From: Pseudomonadota bacterium
GTDB lineage: Bacteria; Pseudomonadota; Alphaproteobacteria; Sphingomonadales; Sphingomonadaceae
Reading direction: 5' to 3'
Assembly (NCBI GenBank): GCA_023424095.1
Contig: JAFAEG010000090.1
Coordinates: 1-52,951, forward strand
Length of the DNA stretch: 52,951 bases
The position numbers and the translations under genes were made by a program. Shown here in pieces: positions 24,602-33,479 of this stretch; positions within the stretch are counted from its first letter, which is position 1; each line of letters starts with the position of its first letter. Under the pieces are notes generated by a model. That model saw only the letters and a program-made list of their open reading frames with translations. It was not told where the DNA came from and did no database searches.

Positions 24602-25596
24602 TCGTCCTCATCCTCATACCCCACCAGGTTCAGCTCCCGCGCCTTGATCTGGTGGGTCATGCACCAATGCTTCAGCGCGTCCTCGCGGCCGTGGGTGATC
24701 CACACTTCCTTCGGCGCGATCTCGCGGATGGTGGCGGTCAGTTCGTCCCAATCGGCATGATCGGACATGATCAAAGGCATCTCCACCAGCCGCTGCCGTG
24801 CGCGCTGGCGCACCCGCATCCAGCCTGACGCCATCGCCGTGATCGGATCGGGCAGCCGCCGCGACCAGCGGTCGTTCAGCGCACCCGGCGGGGCGATGAC
24901 GATATGGCCCTTCAACTCATCCTTCGTCGCGTCAGTCGCGGGGCGCAATTCTCCCAGTTCCACGCCCAGCTCGACATAGAGGTCGCACAAACGCTGCAGC
25001 GCGCCGTGAATGTAGATCGGCGCGTCATGCCCCCGCGCCCGCACCTCCGCGATCAGCCGTTGCGCCTTGCCGAGCGCATAGGCGCCGACCAGCACGCAGC
25101 GCTCCGGATTGTCCGCCAGCCGCGCCAGCAATTTGTCCACTTCGTCGGTCGTCGCCGGATGACGGAAGACCGGCAGCCCGAAGGTCGCCTCGGTGATGAA
25201 GATGTCGCACGGCACCGGCTGGAACGGCGCGCAGGTCGGGTCCGGGCGGCGCTTATAGTCGCCCGACACCACCACCCGCTCGCCTTTATGCTCCAGCACG
25301 ATCTGCGCGGAGCCGAGCACATGGCCGGCGGGCACGAAGCTGACATCGACCTCACCCACCCGAAGGCATTCGCCATAGGCCACCGGCCGCGCGCTCTGCT
25401 GGCCGTAGCGGACGTCCATGATCGCCAGCGTCTCCGGCGTCGCATAGACTTCTTCATGACCGCCGCGGGCGTGGTCGGCATGGCCGTGCGTCACCAAAGC
25501 GCGCGCCTTGGGCTGCGAGGGGTCGACCCACGCGTCCGCCGCCGGGATGTAAACTCCCTCCGGATGCGGTTCGATCCAGGAACCAAGCCGAGCCAT
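24598..25596 (-). CDS. Ligase-associated DNA damage response exonuclease (metallo-beta-lactamase fold)
   Basis: This 332-residue metallo-beta-lactamase-fold nuclease has the metal motif THGHADH (H37, H39, D41, H42), AGHVLGSAQ, VSGDYKRR, the GALQRL segment and the C-terminal MSDHADWDEL and VWITHG motifs of the beta-CASP-like family. It matches the exonuclease of the Lhr-associated repair cluster, whose usual partners are an ATP-dependent ligase, a DEXH helicase and an MPE/PdeM endonuclease. The ligase normally found beside it is missing here; a small convergent gene takes its place. It is divergent from a small membrane protein gene. Confidence 0.9.
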   Translation of the reverse strand: MARLGSWIEPHPEGVYIPAADAWVDPSQPKARALVTHGHADHARGGHEEVYATPETLAIMDVRYGQQSARPVAYGECLRVGEVDVSFVPAGHVLGSAQIVLEHKGERVVVSGDYKRRPDPTCAPFQPVPCDIFITEATFGLPVFRHPATTDEVDKLLARLADNPERCVLVGAYALGKAQRLIAEVRARGHDAPIYIHGALQRLCDLYVELGVELGELRPATDATKDELKGHIVIAPPGALNDRWSRRLPDPITAMASGWMRVRQRARQRLVEMPLIMSDHADWDELTATIREIAPKEVWITHGREDALKHWCMTHQIKARELNLVGYEDEDD

Positions 25597-25652
25597 AAAT
25601 GCTATATGGGCAAGCGGCCCTCCAGGGCCAAGCGGACCGGAAGGAAAGCGTC

Positions 25653-25844
25653 ATGGACTTCAGCGGACTGAGTTGGGTGACGATCACCGTCATCGGCGGC
25701 GCCGGCTTTGCGATCATCATCGCCATCGCGGCGATGCGCAACCGGGTGACGAAGGAGACGGAGGAACGCAGCGAGAAGGCCACGCACGAACTCTATGAAG
25801 AAGAGGATCGCGCCCATCAGGACCGCAGCGACAGCCATTTCTAG
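25653..25844 (+). CDS. Small single-pass membrane protein
   Basis: This 63-residue protein has one N-terminal helix (about 8-28, WVTITVIGGAGFAIIIAIAA) and a charged C-terminal tail rich in Glu, Arg and His (TKETEERSEKATHELYEEED). A strong ribosome site (GGAAGGAAAG) supports the ATG at 25653. No family is recognised. Its stop shares CTAG with the stop of the convergent membrane protein gene. Confidence 0.65.
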   Translation: MDFSGLSWVTITVIGGAGFAIIIAIAAMRNRVTKETEERSEKATHELYEEEDRAHQDRSDSHF

Positions 25845-26254
25845 GCCGGGGGAGCAGGTCTTTCTTGCCGGCGCGCCGCGACCCAGCCGCCCGCCCAGGC
25901 TGCGGCGAGCTTCGTCAGCCAGGACAGGGCCAGCGCGCCCATTGACGGCCAGCTGTTTCCGGCTGCGGACAGAGCGAGATCGAGCCCGACATAGGTCAGC
26001 GCCGGAATGAGCGCGGCAAGCATCGGCCGCCCGCCCCGCGCCGCCATCCAGCCCGCGCCGAACAGCAGGGGCAGCCCCGCGACGATCGCCGCGAGCGGCG
26101 CGACACGCTGGCCGTAAGCCTGATAATGGGCTCCATCATGACCGGGCGCGATCGCGACAGAATAGAGCAGCACCCACAAAGCGGCGGCGGCGGCGACGAG
26201 CAACATCGCCGCGACGCCGAGCATGATGCCGCGGACAATGACCCCTCGTTCCAT
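25841..26254 (-). CDS. Small integral membrane protein of unknown function
   Basis: This 137-residue protein has four predicted helices with Gly/Ala-rich faces (about 7-32, 50-68, 76-95, 104-127) and no recognisable motif. The first ATG (26254) is used; an internal ATG at 26224 is possible. Its 5' end lies over the uncertain N terminus of the divergent helicase gene, so only one of the two predicted starts is likely to be exact. Confidence 0.65.
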   Translation of the reverse strand: MERGVIVRGIMLGVAAMLLVAAAAALWVLLYSVAIAPGHDGAHYQAYGQRVAPLAAIVAGLPLLFGAGWMAARGGRPMLAALIPALTYVGLDLALSAAGNSWPSMGALALSWLTKLAAAWAGGWVAARRQERPAPPA

Positions 26255-28693
26255 GCCGCCAGCCTAGGAGAAGCGGCCGGACCCGGCAACGCCCTCCCGC
26301 CCCGCATCGCCGCCTGGTTTGCGCGGCGCGGCTGGGCCCCCCGTCGTCATCAACTCGACATGCTCGCGGCCGGCCGTGCAGGGCACAGCGTCCTGCTCGT
26401 CGCCGCCACCGGCGCGGGCAAGACGCTCGCCGGGTTCCTGCCGACGTTGGTGGATTTGCTGGAGCCGCATGAAGGCCTCCACACCCTCTACATCTCCCCG
26501 CTCAAGGCGCTCGCGGTGGACGTGCAGCGCAACCTCGTCACCCCGATCGAGGAAATGGGCCTGCCGCTCAGGGTCGAGACCCGCACCGGCGACACGCCCG
26601 CCGACCGCAAGGCGCGACAACGGACCAACCCGCCGCACATCCTGCTCACCACCCCGGAATCGCTCAGCCTGCTGCTCACCCACCCCGACAGCACGCAGCT
26701 CTTCGCCGGGCTGAAGACCGTCGTCGTCGACGAGATCCACGCCTTCGCCACCCAGAAACGCGGCGACCTGCTCGCTTTGGGCCTGTCGCGCCTCGAAGCG
26801 CTGGCGCCGGGCCTGCGCCGCGTCGGCCTCAGCGCCACCGTCGCCGATCCGGACGGCTATCGCGCCTGGCTCGCGCCGCATGGCGAGATGGATTCGGTCG
26901 ATCTGGTGATCGGCGATCCCGGTGCGGAGCCCGACATCGCGATCATGCTGCCGGACGATGACCGGATCCCCTGGTCCGGCCATTCCGGCCGCTGGGCCAC
27001 CCACCACGTCATGCGGCAGATCGAGCGGCACAAGACCAGCCTGGTCTTCTGCAACACGCGCGGCCTGTGCGAGCTCATGTTCCAGGATCTGTGGACCGTG
27101 AACGAAAACGGCCTGCCGATCGGCATCCATCATGGCAGCCTGTCGGTCGAGGCGCGGCGCAAGGTCGAGGCGGCGATGGCCGAGGGCAAGTTGCGCGCCC
27201 TAGTCTGCACCTCCTCGCTCGACCTCGGCATCGACTGGGGCGATGTCGACCTGGTCATGCAGATGGGCGCGCCGAAAGGCTCGTCGCGTCTCTTGCAGCG
27301 GATCGGCCGCGCCAATCACCGGCTGGACGAGCCTTCGGAAGCCATCCTCGTCCCCGGCAACCGCTTCGAATATCTGGAGGCCCGCGCCGCACTGGATGCG
27401 GTCGAAGAAGGCGCGCTCGACCCCGATGCCTTCCGCCCCGGCGCGCTCGACGTGCTCGCCCAGCACGTCATGGCCGTGGCCTGCGCGGGGCCGTTCGACG
27501 AAGCCGAATTGCTCGCCGAAATCGCCGCCGCCGCGCCTTATGCGGGCCTCACGGCGGAGCTGTTCGCCAACATTTTGAGCTTCATCGAAAGCGGCGGCTA
27601 TGCCCTGCGCGCCTATGACAAGTTCAAGCGCCTGCGCCGCAATGCGGACGGCAAATGGCAGGTCACCAGCCCGAAATTCATCCAGCAGCATCGCGAAAAT
27701 GCCGGCATCATCGTCGAGGCGCCCGCGCTCAACGTCCGCTTCCGGAACGGCCGCAAGCTTGGCACGGTGGAGGAATATTTCGCCTCCACGCTTTCGGTCG
27801 GCGACACCTTCCATTTCGCCGGCCTGACGCTGGAGGTCGAGCGGATCGACACGCCCGAGCTGATCGTGAAGGCGACCACCCGCCCGGCGCGAATCCCAAC
27901 CTATGTCGGCCTGCGCATGGCGATGACGACGCACCTCGCCGACCGCGTCCGCCATTTCCTCGCCGAGCCGGAAACCTGGCAGCGTTTCCCCGACGACGTG
28001 CGCGAATGGCTGGAGGTGCAGCAGCGCCGCTCATTGCTGCCGCAGCCGGACCAATTGCTGGTCGAGACCTTCCCGCACGAGGGCCGCCACTACATGCTGC
28101 TCTACAGTTTCGAAGGCTGGAACGCGCACCAGTCGCTGGGCATGCTGATCACCCGGCGGATGGAGAGCGCCGGCCTGAAACCGCTCGGCTTCGTCAGCAA
28201 CGATTACGCCCTCGCCGTCTATGGCCTGGAGGAGATTGCCGACCCCGCCGCCTTGCTCTCCCCCGACATCCTCGAGGAGGAATTCGTCGACTGGGTGCAG
28301 GGCTCAAACCTGCTGAAACGCGCCTTCCGCGAGGTCGCGATCATCGGCGGGCTGGTCGAGCGCCAGCAGCTCGGCAAGCGCAAGTCGGGGCGCCAGGTCA
28401 CTTTCTCCACCGACCTGATCTACGACGTGCTGCGCCGCTACGAGCCCGATCATCTGCTCCTGCGCGCCGCTTGGGACGACGCCCGCGCCCGCCTGACCGA
28501 CGTCGCGCGCCTTGGCGATCTGGTCGAGCGCGCCGCCAGCACCCTGGTCCATGCGAAGCTCGACCGAGTCTCGCCGCTTGCCGTGCCGTCGCTCGTCCTG
28601 ATCGGCCGCGAAGCCGTCCCCGCCGGCCTCGCCGACGACGAATTGCTGATCGAGGCGGAAAGCCTCGCCCGGGTGGCGATGGCCGAGGATTGA
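26138..28693 (+). CDS. Ligase-associated DNA damage response DEXH helicase (Lhr core-like)
   Basis: The gene encodes a large SF2 helicase. Numbered from this ATG it has ATGAGKT (about 90-96), DEIHAF (198-203), SLDLGIDWGDVDLV and QRIGRANHRLDEP, and then the winged-helix and core regions of the Lhr family. It unwinds RNA:DNA or DNA duplexes in repair with the exonuclease and PdeM. The start is doubtful. Family similarity begins near LPPRIAAWFARRGW (about 26297), yet there is no in-frame ATG, GTG or TTG between 26138 and 26357. Using 26138 overlaps the divergent gene; 26357 would remove the segment ahead of Walker A. The product is clear, the N terminus is not. Confidence 0.85.
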   Translation: MTGRDRDRIEQHPQSGGGGDEQHRRDAEHDAADNDPSFHAASLGEAAGPGNALPPRIAAWFARRGWAPRRHQLDMLAAGRAGHSVLLVAATGAGKTLAGFLPTLVDLLEPHEGLHTLYISPLKALAVDVQRNLVTPIEEMGLPLRVETRTGDTPADRKARQRTNPPHILLTTPESLSLLLTHPDSTQLFAGLKTVVVDEIHAFATQKRGDLLALGLSRLEALAPGLRRVGLSATVADPDGYRAWLAPHGEMDSVDLVIGDPGAEPDIAIMLPDDDRIPWSGHSGRWATHHVMRQIERHKTSLVFCNTRGLCELMFQDLWTVNENGLPIGIHHGSLSVEARRKVEAAMAEGKLRALVCTSSLDLGIDWGDVDLVMQMGAPKGSSRLLQRIGRANHRLDEPSEAILVPGNRFEYLEARAALDAVEEGALDPDAFRPGALDVLAQHVMAVACAGPFDEAELLAEIAAAAPYAGLTAELFANILSFIESGGYALRAYDKFKRLRRNADGKWQVTSPKFIQQHRENAGIIVEAPALNVRFRNGRKLGTVEEYFASTLSVGDTFHFAGLTLEVERIDTPELIVKATTRPARIPTYVGLRMAMTTHLADRVRHFLAEPETWQRFPDDVREWLEVQQRRSLLPQPDQLLVETFPHEGRHYMLLYSFEGWNAHQSLGMLITRRMESAGLKPLGFVSNDYALAVYGLEEIADPAALLSPDILEEEFVDWVQGSNLLKRAFREVAIIGGLVERQQLGKRKSGRQVTFSTDLIYDVLRRYEPDHLLLRAAWDDARARLTDVARLGDLVERAASTLVHAKLDRVSPLAVPSLVLIGREAVPAGLADDELLIEAESLARVAMAED

Positions 28694-28696
28694 GCG

Positions 28697-29134
28697 TCAG
28701 CGCGCCTGCGTCCGGGTCTGCCAATAGCCGCGCGTATCCTCGACGATCGGCGCCCGCACCACGATTGCCCCGCCGCGCTCGAAGCGGAAGGTCAGCACCA
28801 CCTCCTGCCCGGCGACGAGCGGCCCACTCAGCGCCATCATCATCACGTGCAGATCACTGCCCGGCCGGACCTCCAGCTTCCCATCCGCCGGGACGACCCA
28901 GGCCGGGTCCCGCGACATGCCATTGCCGCTCGGGCCGCGCACGATCCGGTGCAATTCGATCCGGCTGCTGCAAGCGCACTCGACGGCCAGCAGCCGGTCC
29001 CAGGGCGCCGCGAAGATCAAAGCATAAGCCGCGCTATCCTCTCCCGCCGGCGCCGCCGCCGCGACCGAGAGGGTGATCTGCGGCGCCGGCGGATCGGCCA
29101 CGAGCAAAGCGAGTGCGGCGAGAAACGGGCTCAT
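28697..29134 (-). CDS. PCu(A)C-type periplasmic copper chaperone
   Basis: This 145-residue exported protein has a short hydrophobic leader. It carries the copper-binding pattern of PCu(A)C proteins: H62, M73 ten residues later, then H96 and M98 (ELHRIVRGPSGNGM and DLHVMMM). Such proteins deliver Cu(I) to the CuA or CuB sites of cytochrome oxidase. Two extra cysteines (ECAC) lie just before the first histidine. It overlaps the DUF4287 gene by ATGA, so the two are translated together. It converges on the helicase gene. Confidence 0.85.
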   Translation of the reverse strand: MSPFLAALALLVADPPAPQITLSVAAAAPAGEDSAAYALIFAAPWDRLLAVECACSSRIELHRIVRGPSGNGMSRDPAWVVPADGKLEVRPGSDLHVMMMALSGPLVAGQEVVLTFRFERGGAIVVRAPIVEDTRGYWQTRTQAR

Positions 29135-29691
29135 GCCGCCGCTTCCCACGCCTGGCGCAACCACACGGCCACGTCGTCGTCGACCTGCGCGACCTCGCTC
29201 AGCCGCACCCGGTGAGTCACCATCGCATTCCACGATCCCGCCGCTTCGAGCCGCCCCGCGGGCGCGACGCCCTTCAGCGTCAGGCCGAGATCGACACGGG
29301 TCGCGGTCGACGGCTGGACCAGGCCGAACTGCTTGGCCCGGCGCAGGCTGACATAGCCCTTCTTTGGCGCCAGCTCGACCGCGCCAAGCCGGTCCACCAG
29401 CGCCATCACCGCATCGTGGATCGGCCGCACCGCCGCCTTCGGCCCCGCAAACATCGCCGCCAGCAACGCCTCGTCGCCGATCGAGCCGGCATCGCTGCCC
29501 AGCGCCTTGTGCGCGACCAGATTGGCGTGGCCATGGCCCAGGCCGTGCTCCGCCTTCAGCCAGTCGACCAGGGGCTTGTGCCGTTCGTGCCCGCTGCCCC
29601 GCGCATCGGCCAGCCAGGCGTCGAAGCCGCGTCCGGTCTTCGCCTCGAAATTCTCGATCATCTTCGCGGTTTCGGCGGCAGGATCGGGCAT
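29131..29691 (-). CDS. DUF4287 plus DUF5655 protein
   Basis: This 186-residue soluble protein has an N-terminal half (about 1-70) with the DUF4287 pattern ETAKMIENFEAKTGRGFD, HKPLVDWLK and GHGHANLVAHKAL, and a C-terminal half resembling DUF5655 (PKKGYVSLRRAKQFGLVQPS). The function is unknown; DUF5655 has been grouped with nucleic-acid- or transport-related domains without proof. The ATG at 29691 follows GGGG. It leads a two-gene unit with the copper chaperone. Confidence 0.8.
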   Translation of the reverse strand: MPDPAAETAKMIENFEAKTGRGFDAWLADARGSGHERHKPLVDWLKAEHGLGHGHANLVAHKALGSDAGSIGDEALLAAMFAGPKAAVRPIHDAVMALVDRLGAVELAPKKGYVSLRRAKQFGLVQPSTATRVDLGLTLKGVAPAGRLEAAGSWNAMVTHRVRLSEVAQVDDDVAVWLRQAWEAAA

Positions 29692-29752
29692 GAGTCGTTT
29701 CCCCACAAGGCGACTTGATTGAACTCTCAACCAAGCGCTTCGTCAAGTCCAT

Positions 29753-29768
29753 TTGAACGATCGTTCAA
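29753..29768. promoter_or_regulatory. 16-bp perfect palindrome, TetR-operator-like
   Basis: TTGAACGATCGTTCAA is a perfect palindrome in the gap between the divergent DUF4287 and dipeptidase genes. Sites of this form are typical of TetR/AcrR-family repressors. No TetR gene is in the window, so the regulator would be elsewhere. Confidence 0.5.
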
Positions 29769-29834
29769 TCGCTTGCCCTTGTATCTGCCGCCACCCTTGC
29801 CGCATGCAGTCCCGACACTTGCGAAAGGCTGTTC

Positions 29835-31040
29835 ATGCGCGTCCTCGTTTCCGCCGGGCTTTCTCTCCTCGCCATCGCCACCCCGGCGCTCGCCCAGCCG
29901 ACACCCGACATCACCCCCGAGGACCGGCTGATCCACGATCAGATGCTGGTGCTCGACACCCATCTCGACATCCCGTCGCGCTTCGCTTCCGGCTGGGATT
30001 TCGGCCAGCGCCACGAATATTTTCAGGATCACACCCAGACCGATCTGCCGCGCATGGCCGAGGGCGGATTGGATGGCGGCTTCTTCGTCATCTATACCGG
30101 CCAGGGCGAGCTGACCCCGGCCGGCTATGCTTCGGCCCGCGACCGGGCGCTTCTGCGCGCCACCGAAATCCACCGCATGATCGGCCAGAATCGCGACCGC
30201 ATCGTGCTGGCGACGACCGCCGACGATGCCGAAGCCGCCTGGCGCGCCGGCAAGGCCTTCGCCTTCCTGTCGATCGAAAATAGCTGGCCGCTGGGCGAAG
30301 ACCTCACCCTGCTTGAGACCTTCAGCAAGCTCGGCGTCACCATGGCCGGGCCCGTGCACAGCCGCGACAACCAGCTCGCCGATTCCACCACCGGCCAGAA
30401 CACCAACGGCGGTCTCAGCCCGCTCGGCCGGCAGTGGGTGGCGGAGATGAACCGGCTCGGCCTGCTGATCGATGTCAGCCACTCGTCCGACGCCGCTTTC
30501 GATCAGATGCTTCAGCTCTCGCGCGTGCCGATCATCGCCTCCCATTCCGGCCCCAAGGCGCTGCGCGATCATCCCCGCAATCTGGACGACGACCGGATGC
30601 GCGCGCTCGCCCGCGCCGGCGGCGTGATGTTCCTGAACAGCCTGTTCCTCGCCCCGCACGACACCTCGCCCGAACGCTCGGCGATCGAGCGGCGGCAGGC
30701 GAATTGGGCGAACCTCAACGCTGCCGAGCGCCGCGAAGTCGTCGCCGAGCTGGCCCGGGTCGAGGCCCGCCGGCCGTTCAACGACGCCACGTTCGAAACC
30801 TACATGCAGGCCTTGCTCCACTCGATCCGCGTGATGGGCGCCGACCATGTCGGCCTCGGCGCCGATTGGGACGGCGGCGGCGGCGTGCAGGGTTATGAGG
30901 ACATTACCCGCCTCCCCCGAGTCACCGCGCGCCTGCGCCGCGAAGGGATTAGCGAGGCCGACATCGCCAAGATCATGGGCGGCAATCTGTTGCGCGTCCT
31001 GCGTCTGGCCCAGGCAGGCGCGGAGCGGCGGAGCGAATAA
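29835..31040 (+). CDS. Exported M19 membrane dipeptidase
   Basis: This 401-residue zinc dipeptidase of the renal dipeptidase family has a signal peptide ending ALAQ. Motifs are DTHLDIP (H43, D45), the bridging glutamate in FLSIEN, GPVHSRDNQ, LIDVSHSS and IASHSGPKAL. It should split dipeptides, including D-amino-acid ones, in the periplasm. It may be controlled by the palindrome at 29753-29768. The hybrid kinase gene starts two bases after its stop. Confidence 0.92.
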   Translation: MRVLVSAGLSLLAIATPALAQPTPDITPEDRLIHDQMLVLDTHLDIPSRFASGWDFGQRHEYFQDHTQTDLPRMAEGGLDGGFFVIYTGQGELTPAGYASARDRALLRATEIHRMIGQNRDRIVLATTADDAEAAWRAGKAFAFLSIENSWPLGEDLTLLETFSKLGVTMAGPVHSRDNQLADSTTGQNTNGGLSPLGRQWVAEMNRLGLLIDVSHSSDAAFDQMLQLSRVPIIASHSGPKALRDHPRNLDDDRMRALARAGGVMFLNSLFLAPHDTSPERSAIERRQANWANLNAAERREVVAELARVEARRPFNDATFETYMQALLHSIRVMGADHVGLGADWDGGGGVQGYEDITRLPRVTARLRREGISEADIAKIMGGNLLRVLRLAQAGAERRSE

Positions 31041-31042
31041 GC

Positions 31043-33049
31043 ATGGCAGGCGAGGATTTGGGGCAGAACAGGCGCCTGGACGAAGTCGAACGGCTTCAGG
31101 ACCTGCTCGACCAGGCGCCGAGCTTCATGGCCGTGATCGGCCGCGACCGCCGCTTCTACCTCGCCAACCGCGCCTATCGCGACATGCTGGACCGCGCCGA
31201 GGTGGTCGGCGCCGATTTCGACGAGATCTTCCCGCCATCCGCCTTCCCGGAGGCCCTGCCGGCGCTGCTCGGCATCTTCGAAAGCGGCAAGGCGATCGAG
31301 GTCGAGAATCGCCGCTTCGTCTTCCCCCCGATCGGCGGCAGGCCCGCCAATGATCTGACGCTCGATTTTATCGCCCAGCCGATTGTCGAACATGGCCATG
31401 TCATCGCCGTGTTCGTGGCCGGGACCGATGTCACCGCCCGCTATCGTGCCGAGCGGCAGCTGCGCGAGAGCGAGGCGCGCTTCCGCCTGATTGCCGATTC
31501 CGCGCCCGTGCCGATGTGGGTCAGCAAGGCTGACCGCACCCGCAGCTTCGTCAACAAGGCCTATGCCGATTTCCTCGGCCTGCCATATGCCGAGGCCGCA
31601 GCGCTGGACTGGCGGGAGATCCTGCATCCCGACGATTTCGAGCGCATCGTGCAGGAATCTGTCGCCGGGGAAGCGAGCCTGCAGCCCTTCTTCCTGGAGG
31701 CCCGTTTCCGCGACGGCGATGGACAATGGCATTGGCTGCGCTCCCGCTCGCAGCCGCGGCTCGGGCCCGACGGCAGCTGCGAAGGCTTTATCGGCGTCGC
31801 CCACGACATCACCGCCGCCAAGGAGGCCGAGATCGCGCTTGAGCAGCGCGTCGCCGAGCGCACGGCCGAATTGCAGACGGCGGTCGAACAATTGCAGCGC
31901 GAGGTCGCGGACCGCGAGCGGGCGGAGGACGCGCTTCGCCAGGCCCAGAAGATGGAGGCGGTCGGCCAGCTGACCGGCGGCATCGCCCACGATTTCAACA
32001 ATCTGCTCACCCCGGTGATCGGCGGGCTGGAAATGGTGGTCGGCCATCTCGCCGAACCGCGCCTGCGCCGGCTGGGCGAAGGCGCCCTGGAATCGGCCCG
32101 CCGCGGCGCCAAGCTCGCGACCCAATTGCTCGCTTTCTCGCGCGTCCAGCGAATCGCCATGACCCCGGTCGATGTGAACCAGGTGATCGCCAATATGGGC
32201 CAGATATTGCGCCACGCGATCGGCCCGCGCATCGCCACCGCCACCGTGCTCGATCCCGACGCCGGACACGCTTTGTGCGACGCCAACCAGCTCGAAAACT
32301 CCATCCTGAACCTGTCCATCAACGCCCGCGACGCCATGCCCGATGGCGGCCGCCTGACCGTTTCGACCCAGGTGATCGACGCGCCGGAAGAGCCCGATCT
32401 GGCCGCCGGCCGCTATGTCCGCATCTCGATCGAGGATGACGGCCAGGGCATGCCGCCCGAAGTGCTGGAGCGCGCGCTCGAGCCCTTCTTTTCCACCAAG
32501 CCCGTCGGCAAGGGCACCGGCCTCGGCCTTGCCCAGGTCTATGCCATCGCCCGCCAGTCCGGCGGCACTGTGCGCATCGACAGCCGCGAGGGCGAAGGCG
32601 CGCGGATCGACATGTTCCTGCCCCAGGTTTCGGCCACGGGCGAGGCGATCGCCTCGCGGCCGCCCAAACGGGTCCAGCCCGCCGCCCGCATCGCCGCCAT
32701 CGCTTTGGTCGATGACGATCCCGAGGTCCGCACCTTCCTGACCGACGCGCTGGCCGAACTCGGCCACATCGTCACCGCGTTCGACAGCGGCCCCGCCTGC
32801 CTCGCCGCGCTGGATACGGTCGAGGCCGACCTGTTCCTGATCGATTTCGCCATGCCCGGAATGAACGGGGCGGAGCTGGCCGAACAGCTCCGCGCGCGCC
32901 GCCCCGGACAGCGCATCGCCTTCGTCACCGGCTATGCCGAAACGGACAGCCTGCTGTCCGATGCCTGCGCCGATCTGCCCGTGCTGCGCAAGCCGTTCAG
33001 CCTTTCCGAACTCGCCGCCTTGATCGAGAGCGAAACGATTCCCACCTGA
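31043..33049 (+). CDS. PAS-domain hybrid histidine kinase with C-terminal receiver
   Basis: This 668-residue protein has no membrane segments. Two PAS domains (about 10-140 and 145-270, the latter with HDITAAKEAE) are followed by a coiled helix, the DHp domain with H316 in GGIAHDFNNLL, an ATPase domain (NLSINARDAMP, EDDGQGMP, GKGTGLGLAQV) and a receiver with D601 in LFLIDFAMPG. The HDFNNLL form belongs to the HisKA group common in alphaproteobacteria. The receiver may act on another protein or tune the kinase. It is almost fused to the dipeptidase operon (two-base gap). The signal is unknown. Confidence 0.9.
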   Translation: MAGEDLGQNRRLDEVERLQDLLDQAPSFMAVIGRDRRFYLANRAYRDMLDRAEVVGADFDEIFPPSAFPEALPALLGIFESGKAIEVENRRFVFPPIGGRPANDLTLDFIAQPIVEHGHVIAVFVAGTDVTARYRAERQLRESEARFRLIADSAPVPMWVSKADRTRSFVNKAYADFLGLPYAEAAALDWREILHPDDFERIVQESVAGEASLQPFFLEARFRDGDGQWHWLRSRSQPRLGPDGSCEGFIGVAHDITAAKEAEIALEQRVAERTAELQTAVEQLQREVADRERAEDALRQAQKMEAVGQLTGGIAHDFNNLLTPVIGGLEMVVGHLAEPRLRRLGEGALESARRGAKLATQLLAFSRVQRIAMTPVDVNQVIANMGQILRHAIGPRIATATVLDPDAGHALCDANQLENSILNLSINARDAMPDGGRLTVSTQVIDAPEEPDLAAGRYVRISIEDDGQGMPPEVLERALEPFFSTKPVGKGTGLGLAQVYAIARQSGGTVRIDSREGEGARIDMFLPQVSATGEAIASRPPKRVQPAARIAAIALVDDDPEVRTFLTDALAELGHIVTAFDSGPACLAALDTVEADLFLIDFAMPGMNGAELAEQLRARRPGQRIAFVTGYAETDSLLSDACADLPVLRKPFSLSELAALIESETIPT

Positions 33050-33216
33050 TCCCCGGCGCGACGAACGCGCCGCCCAGCAAGACCAAGTCGCTAAGCAAAT
33101 CCTCCGTCGCGCCGTTGTCAGGCTCGGTCGCGGCATGAATGCACGACAACGGGCAATTCAGCATGGGTTGATCGCCGCCTCGGCAAAAGGTGCTCGAGGC
33201 GATTGGAGCGAAGGCA

Positions 33217-33375
33217 ATGAGCAAGGCAAAATCGATCCTGATGAACCCGTACCTGCTGGGTATGAATGGTTTCGTCGCGGGCGCCTTGCTGCTCTGGGCC
33301 AATCCGCAGATCAGCCAGCAGGCCAATCCGCCCGTGCCGACCTCGACCGTGCAGATGGTCCCCCCGGTTTCGTAA
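33217..33375 (+). CDS. Very small membrane protein
   Basis: This 52-residue protein has one hydrophobic stretch (about 10-27, LLGMNGFVAGALLLWA) and a Pro/Gln-rich tail. TTGGAGCG eight bases upstream is a good ribosome site, which is the main argument for a real gene. No family is recognised. It precedes an inverted repeat and pdeM. The gap 33050-33216 holds only a small GC-rich hairpin (33055-33071). Confidence 0.5.
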   Translation: MSKAKSILMNPYLLGMNGFVAGALLLWANPQISQQANPPVPTSTVQMVPPVS

Positions 33376-33383
33376 CAAACTCC

Positions 33384-33469
33384 CGTCATTCCAGCGAAAG
33401 CTGGAATCTCAGTTTTCTTGCGGACAGTCGGTACAAGGCAAAGAGATTCCAGCTTTCGCTGGAATGACG
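33384..33469. repeat. Intergenic inverted repeat, copy 2
   Basis: The left arm (33384-33408) is base-for-base the same as that of the element at 24258-24338. The right arm (33443-33469) is its inverted copy ending GGAATGACG. The middle is unrelated. It lies immediately upstream of the pdeM promoter. Confidence 0.75.
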
Positions 33470-33479
33470 TGAGTGGCCC

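Noticed and set aside
33050..33216. A coding gene on the minus strand between the hybrid kinase and the small membrane protein
   Set aside because: The open frame has no start with a ribosome site and no recognisable pattern; only a small hairpin is visible.
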